Shown here in pieces: positions 59,434 to 64,000 of a stretch of DNA of 64,000 nt. The notes beneath the pieces were generated by a model, which saw only the letters and a program-made list of their open reading frames with translations, searched no databases and was not told where the DNA came from. Position 1 is the first letter of the stretch, and every line of letters begins with the position of its first letter. The DNA comes from Alloprevotella rava. GTDB lineage: Bacteria; Bacteroidota; Bacteroidia; Bacteroidales; Bacteroidaceae. The translations under genes were made by a program, and so were the position numbers. The stretch lies in NCBI RefSeq assembly GCF_014195585.1, contig NZ_JACICA010000008.1:1-64000 (forward strand), written 5' to 3'.

Positions 59434-60876
59434 TTATTTCAGTATTTGCGTGATGCCTTGTTCTCGGTGGCAGAGGCGTACTTCGACCCCAAACTTATTA
59501 TGTATGTGTTCGGCAACGTGTTGTGCAGAGTAGACACTACGATGCTGTCCGCCCGTGCAACCAAAGCAGACCATAAGATGCGTAAAGTCGCGTTCGATAT
59601 ATCGGTTTACATGAAAGTCAACCAGTGCATACGCGTGTTCTAAGAAAGGTAGAATTTCTCCATCTTCTTCAAGAAATTGTATTACGGGGGCATCCAATCC
59701 TGTAAGTTGTTTGTAGCGTTCGTAGCGACCAGGATTGTGTGTGGATCTACAATCGAAGTAATAGCCTCCACCATTGCCACTCTCATCGGCTGGTAGCCCT
59801 TTTTTATAGCTAAAGCTCCATACACTTACGATAAGTTTGTTTTTAGAAACTTTTACCCTCTCGTTGGCTTTGTTATATGCTGGTAATTCTGTTAAACGAC
59901 GTAAGATCTTATTGAGGAATTTATATTTTTTTGTGACATTATTGTCGAGCAATAAACGGAGATTCTTGAGAGCAGGAGGAATACTTTGCAGAAAGTGTTG
60001 TTTATGTTCGAAGAGTCCACGTAGCCCGTATGCTCCAAGCACTTGGAGTTGGCGGAAAAGTACAAAGTGTGGTAGTCGTTTTGTATAGTCTTTTGCAATT
60101 CCTGAAGAAATGTGCTGTAATTCTTCAAGATATGTTTTAATGGCATCTTGGCGAAGTTCGGCTCCGTATTTTGCAGAAGCTTGCCAAAGAAAGGAAGAAA
60201 TGTCGTATTGTAAGGGGCCAGCTTTGCCTCCTTGGAAGTCGATAAAATAGGGCTTACCTTCTTTGAGCATTACATTGCGCGCTTGGAAATCACGATAGAG
60301 GAAAAAGTGTGGGGTATTGGTGCAGAGATCCGCTGCAAACTGTTCTAAATCGCGCTGTAGTAAAACTTCATCAAAATCTATATCTGTAGTTTTGAGAAAG
60401 CAATATTTGAAATAGTTTAAGTCAAACATCACCGACTCTATATTAAAGTGAGTAGGAGCAATGAGTTGAGTATAATCTAATCCTTCATTTCCTTCGATTT
60501 GGAAATGAGGAAGTATTTTAATTGTTCTCTTGATGAGTTCTATTTCTTCTTGATTATAATCTCCGTTAGCCTCTCGTCCTCTCCGCAGGGCAGAAAATAG
60601 AGACGTATTGCCTAAATCTTCCTGCAAATATCTGCTTTCATCTTCAGAAACCGCATAGATTTCTGGGACAGGAAGATTCTTTTCCTTAAAATGACGTGAG
60701 AGATATAAAAAACTGTGGTTCTCTCTTTGTGATGTACCAATAACTCCAATACAAGTAGTTCCATCGTCGGCTGTTAAACGGAAGTATTTGCGATTACTTC
60801 CAGCTTGTGCTAATGGTTCACATGAGGCGGGAGTTTTCCCAGAGTATTGTTTATAGAGTTGGATGAGTTGTTGCAT
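59434..60876 (-). CDS. APH-type phosphotransferase fused to a RapZ C-terminal domain
   Basis: A 480-residue fusion. Residues 1-335 form an aminoglycoside-phosphotransferase/AmgK-like kinase. A QAGSNRKYFRL loop is near 24, the catalytic block YRDFQARN is at 194-201 (D196, N201), and the metal aspartate is in FIDFQGG at 213. Residues 346-480 match the RapZ C-terminal domain: YFDCRSTHNPGRY at 373-385 and FGCTGGQHRSVYSA at 438-451. The N-terminal P-loop domain of real RapZ is absent. The fusion is known in Bacteroidetes. A sugar-kinase role sensed through an amino-sugar-phosphate pocket is an inference. It is the last gene of a four-gene operon, 7 nt after the permease. Confidence 0.87.
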   Translation of the reverse strand: MQQLIQLYKQYSGKTPASCEPLAQAGSNRKYFRLTADDGTTCIGVIGTSQRENHSFLYLSRHFKEKNLPVPEIYAVSEDESRYLQEDLGNTSLFSALRRGREANGDYNQEEIELIKRTIKILPHFQIEGNEGLDYTQLIAPTHFNIESVMFDLNYFKYCFLKTTDIDFDEVLLQRDLEQFAADLCTNTPHFFLYRDFQARNVMLKEGKPYFIDFQGGKAGPLQYDISSFLWQASAKYGAELRQDAIKTYLEELQHISSGIAKDYTKRLPHFVLFRQLQVLGAYGLRGLFEHKQHFLQSIPPALKNLRLLLDNNVTKKYKFLNKILRRLTELPAYNKANERVKVSKNKLIVSVWSFSYKKGLPADESGNGGGYYFDCRSTHNPGRYERYKQLTGLDAPVIQFLEEDGEILPFLEHAYALVDFHVNRYIERDFTHLMVCFGCTGGQHRSVYSAQHVAEHIHNKFGVEVRLCHREQGITQILK

Positions 60877-60883
60877 ATGGTGT

Positions 60884-62083
60884 TTAGTCTTTACGATACC
60901 AAATCTTCAGAATCTTTTTTCTGATGGCCAATGAGTTGATGATGCTTACCAAGGAGAAAATGGAGAGGCCAGAAAGAATGGCAGGAAGTAGTGTTTGAGT
61001 ATGTACTTGGGGGAAGATGAGTTCTATCATTCCCAGATAATAATTGCGACATACAAGGAGCAAGATAAACGCAAAGATAAGGACCGCTGCGTTCATGCCC
61101 AAAGTGAGCATCTGATAAGGCTTGCTAACATGTTGTGGACTATAGCCGATGAGCAGTAGGTTCTCTAGTTTTGTACTATTCTTTTGAACTAGTAGATAAA
61201 TACTAAGCATAAGGATGTAGAAACTCAAGATACTTACGAGCAGTCCAACGAGCATAACAAGGCTAATAATGACTTTCAAGAAATAGGTAGCTTTGCCTGC
61301 ATCCAACTTGTTGTCTTCTACATCGTAGCCTTTCTTTTGCATATATTTAGCAATACCTTCGTCCGTCGGGGTATGGACTTCTACTATAACGCGGGAAGGA
61401 TCTTCTGTTTTTCCTGGTTCAAATTTTTCATTGCTCCAGTCTATAAATGCTTTTGGAACAAGGATAGTGTTGATTCTGTTGGAGAAACCAAGTATCTTAC
61501 CTTTGAATTGTGCGTGTTGGCCATTAGCGTTGATATATATCTGCATATTGATAAGCCCTACAAGCCCATCGCTCACTTTGGGTAAGCCACGACTCTGCGC
61601 GAAGCCAAAGTTGTACAGCGCAATGTAAGTACGCGGCATGATGATGGGGACTTCTGTTTCGCCAGGTTTATATGTCCATGCCTCTTTCGGAGTATCTACG
61701 AAACTGTCGGGAACAGCCTCGAAGAACATATCCGTTTGGAAAGGAGTAGCACCACTCATACTCATAGCTGCATTTACTTTGTATTGCGAAGTCGTGAAGG
61801 GAGCAGCACGTTTTGCAAAGGGTTGTTTCTCAATATCCTTTATTTCGTACTCGCTAAAGGAGTTCCCATGTCCGCTAAGTGTCCCTACCGTTGTGATATG
61901 CTTAGATAAGACAAGATAGTTTGCATTGATAAAGCTATCTTCTTGATTGAATACAGGAATAACGTCTTTATAGAATTGAATGCCAAGCATCACAACCCAC
62001 ATACCAAAGAGATTGGCAAAAAAGAAGCCTACTAATTGGCTGAGGCTAATATGCTGGCGAAGAAGTTTCCACACTAAATCCAT
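60884..62083 (-). CDS. FtsX/MacB-like ABC transporter permease
   Basis: A 399-residue membrane protein with one N-terminal helix (LVGFFFANLFGMWVVMLGIQF) and a long periplasmic domain (about 40-270). Three C-terminal helices follow (VIISLVMLVGLLVSILSFYIL onward). This is the MacB/FtsX topology of mechanotransmitting or lipoprotein-releasing ABC systems. It pairs with the ATPase gene 3 nt upstream. The substrate is unknown. Confidence 0.8.
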   Translation of the reverse strand: MDLVWKLLRQHISLSQLVGFFFANLFGMWVVMLGIQFYKDVIPVFNQEDSFINANYLVLSKHITTVGTLSGHGNSFSEYEIKDIEKQPFAKRAAPFTTSQYKVNAAMSMSGATPFQTDMFFEAVPDSFVDTPKEAWTYKPGETEVPIIMPRTYIALYNFGFAQSRGLPKVSDGLVGLINMQIYINANGQHAQFKGKILGFSNRINTILVPKAFIDWSNEKFEPGKTEDPSRVIVEVHTPTDEGIAKYMQKKGYDVEDNKLDAGKATYFLKVIISLVMLVGLLVSILSFYILMLSIYLLVQKNSTKLENLLLIGYSPQHVSKPYQMLTLGMNAAVLIFAFILLLVCRNYYLGMIELIFPQVHTQTLLPAILSGLSIFSLVSIINSLAIRKKILKIWYRKD

Positions 62084-62086
62084 AAC

Positions 62087-62731
62087 TTACAGTCTAAATG
62101 TCTTGTCGTAGTTGAGTTGCATATGTTTACCTATGCTAGTAATGATGACTCCAGCCCCTTGTTTGTGTGCTTCTTTCATCATAATTTCTCCCATAATACT
62201 TGAGTTGTGATCGTCAAGGTGACTAATGGGCTCATCGGCAAAGAGAAAATCAAACGGCTGAACAAGAGCGCGGATTAAAGCTACGCGCTGTTGCTGGCCA
62301 AAACTCATTCTTCCAATTTTAGTGTTTGTTTTATCGGCAATATCAAGCATCTCAAACCATTCGTTGATTTGTTTTTCAGTTTTGAAGTCTGTTAGCCTAT
62401 TTTTTATCTGTACGTTTTCCATTGCTGTCAGTTCGGAGAATAAACGTAGCTCTTGAAACAGATGGCTGATATGTTTTTTGCGAATATCTACCCAGTTGGA
62501 TACGCTAAATTGCTGAGTGTCCTTATCGTCAAACGTAAGTTGTCCAGAAAAGTCCTGCCGATAACCCAAAATATAAGAGCAAAGTGTAGACTTTCCTGTA
62601 CCCGACATTGCTTCTACAAGATAGAGCTGCCCTTTTTCAAAAGATAATTCATGTTTCCAAACTTCACTCTTGAGGTCTGTACGTTGAGAGAAAACATGCG
62701 GAAGGACATTGTTTAGTTTTATAGTGTTCAT
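62087..62731 (-). CDS. ABC transporter ATP-binding protein, divergent
   Basis: A 214-residue ABC ATPase. Walker A reads EAMSGTGKSTL (40-50), with alanine at the usual first glycine. The signature is RMSFGQQQR (141-149) instead of LSGGQ. Walker B FLFADEP (162-168) and the D-loop HLDD are regular. At the H-loop the expected TH is TS (198-199). It probably energises the adjacent FtsX-like permease, perhaps at reduced activity. It sits between the DUF4836 protein and the permease, with 11-nt and 3-nt gaps. Confidence 0.85.
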   Translation of the reverse strand: MNTIKLNNVLPHVFSQRTDLKSEVWKHELSFEKGQLYLVEAMSGTGKSTLCSYILGYRQDFSGQLTFDDKDTQQFSVSNWVDIRKKHISHLFQELRLFSELTAMENVQIKNRLTDFKTEKQINEWFEMLDIADKTNTKIGRMSFGQQQRVALIRALVQPFDFLFADEPISHLDDHNSSIMGEIMMKEAHKQGAGVIITSIGKHMQLNYDKTFRL

Positions 62732-62742
62732 TTGTGAGAATC

Positions 62743-64000
62743 TTATTTAATCTCTAATGTTACTTTCCGGTTTGTCAGCACTTTGTAAGTTAATGTTGTA
62801 TGGTTCTTAAAGATGGTTGCAAAGAAGTCTTTTGTGGTCCCTGTAACGCAGGGCTGCTGCAATAGCTCCTTAAGATTGACACGAAAATACTGCCGACAAC
62901 CTATGGCTTCGTTTGCTACATCCTTTCCCTTATCTGTACTAATTGACTGATTGGACTTGAAGAATAATAGATTTTTATCTTGTCCGAAGAACAGTTCTTT
63001 TTCCTTTGATTTTAAGCAATAAGTGTTTCTGGCTTTTGTAAGTGTTACATCGCTTTGTTGTTTCGCCTTTTCAATCCAAGAAGCAGCATTAGACATTAAG
63101 TCCTTATTGCTGGTTTCCGCTTGTAAAGAGAAGGATGGTGTCATGTCTTTACTAAGATGCGTGATGAGTAAGGATGTATTGCCATTGATGTTTTGTAGCA
63201 AAGAATTTGCTTCGATTGTTCGATTTAACCCTTGTAATACTTGGTTGAATGTGGCATCTTGTCGTAAAAGTTCAAATAGCTGATTTCCTTTTGTCCGGGA
63301 CGCGAGGAAGAAAAGGCTGTTTTCAGAAATATAGCTGGGATGTACTTGGGAAATAGGTGGGTTTTGGCACTCAAAAGCTTTATAGGCTGCTAATGTTTCT
63401 TCTGTATCGCTGGTTATCTCTCCAGCTAATTGTGTACTCTTTCCTAAATTTATGCCAGCAAAAAGGCTGAAAGCAGAAGGATCTATGTCCGAAGGAACAT
63501 CAAGTCGGAATAGAAGGCTAAAAGGTGTGGGAAGCGCGTCAAGAGTTGAGAAGAGTTTGATATCGCCTTCCTGCTTTTCCATCACAGTGCACTTGTCGGT
63601 GCGAATAAAACTATCGCTGCGTCGAAAATCAAAGAGTTTCGAAATGGTTTGTGTAAGCATATCTTGTTCCTGAATGGTCCCAGGACCAAGTATCATTAAG
63701 GTCTGACTATTCCACGCCATTTGCCAGCCCGCGTTGAGCCATGTCCAGTTTAAGTTATTATTCTTTCTTGACGCCATGCACTTGTGTTCTTTGAATAAGC
63801 GCAGAATATTTGCTGCAATCTCCTGCTCATTTGTCACTTGTGCAACGAAGCCTATATATTCATTAGGTGTAATGAAAGCATACAAAGGCTTGGTGAGGTC
63901 TATACCACTTGCTTGTATCCCCCAATACTCTGCAAGAGAAGATACCACCTCTTGTGCTTTTTGAGTTTCTATTTGTACAACGGCTTTGGCCTCATCGGGA
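62743..64000 (-). CDS. DUF4836-like protein, 5' end beyond the window
   Basis: An open frame runs from the stop at 62743 to the window edge at 64000, so the N-terminus is missing. A GTG at 63948 is internal. About 418 residues are visible, of beta-rich composition with few motifs (PLYAFITPNEYIGFVAQV, NAGWQMAWNSQTLMILGP). The layout resembles DUF4836/DUF3352-type lipoproteins common in Bacteroidetes, but the family call is tentative. It is the first visible gene of the ABC/APH-RapZ operon. Confidence 0.6.
   Translation of the reverse strand, partial: PDEAKAVVQIETQKAQEVVSSLAEYWGIQASGIDLTKPLYAFITPNEYIGFVAQVTNEQEIAANILRLFKEHKCMASRKNNNLNWTWLNAGWQMAWNSQTLMILGPGTIQEQDMLTQTISKLFDFRRSDSFIRTDKCTVMEKQEGDIKLFSTLDALPTPFSLLFRLDVPSDIDPSAFSLFAGINLGKSTQLAGEITSDTEETLAAYKAFECQNPPISQVHPSYISENSLFFLASRTKGNQLFELLRQDATFNQVLQGLNRTIEANSLLQNINGNTSLLITHLSKDMTPSFSLQAETSNKDLMSNAASWIEKAKQQSDVTLTKARNTYCLKSKEKELFFGQDKNLLFFKSNQSISTDKGKDVANEAIGCRQYFRVNLKELLQQPCVTGTTKDFFATIFKNHTTLTYKVLTNRKVTLEIK

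Overview
This looks like chromosomal DNA of a Bacteroidales bacterium, most likely Prevotella-like (Prevotellaceae). The support is indirect. Many genes are preceded by the Bacteroidetes promoter type (TTTG, 19-21 nt, TAnnTTTG) instead of -35/-10 boxes, and Shine-Dalgarno sites are mostly absent. Several families are typical of the phylum: a TonB-dependent receptor with a carboxypeptidase-regulatory domain, DUF4836, a second EF-G, a stand-alone AICAR transformylase, and a kinase-RapZ fusion. No rRNA, tRNA, phage, IS or CRISPR was found, and most genes are housekeeping.

Layout. 1-5.3 kb: truncated outer-membrane protein, comEC-comF, an RluA-type pseudouridine synthase, and a YtxH/holin-like/small-protein operon. 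5.4-8.9 kb: SPOR lipoprotein, low-molecular-weight phosphatase, rlmN, pdxA. 8.9-13.1 kb: a tightly packed cassette of nucleotidyltransferase, ATP-grasp enzyme, CDP-alcohol phosphatidyltransferase, LPG-synthase-TM-like membrane protein and HAD hydrolase. I read it as a membrane-lipid headgroup pathway; it is the most interesting system here. 13.8-18.4 kb: MBL hydrolase, rsmG, omega-amidase-like nitrilase, PP2C-like phosphatase, guaB. 18.9-25.3 kb: two parvulin chaperones, an OstA/LptA-like protein and mutL. 25.4-31.8 kb: OmpA-family porin, SDR, small basic protein, AICAR transformylase, HtrA protease, BatD-like protein. 31.8-39.3 kb: nadE, pgeF, obg, adk, hpt, EF-G paralog. 39.5-43 kb: serC-serA-DUF1015. 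43.1-49.1 kb: RNase G, a 29-residue basic mS38-like protein, HU, rpiB, EcsC/TerB-like protein, uvrB. 49.4-56.7 kb: TPR protein, M3 peptidase, dCMP deaminase, S41 peptidase, a damaged 5-formyl-THF cyclo-ligase, rlmH, DnaJ-like protein. 56.9-64 kb: TonB receptor, then a minus-strand operon of DUF4836 protein (cut by the window end), ABC ATPase, FtsX-like permease and APH-RapZ fusion.

Cross-cutting observations. A dispersed palindromic repeat built from CAATAAGG units occupies four intergenic gaps. A -7 box variant ending in TTCG recurs, several times with a well-spaced TTTG. Several start codons lie so close to the predicted -7 box that the messages would be leaderless or nearly so. All functional calls come from reading motifs; no database search was run.
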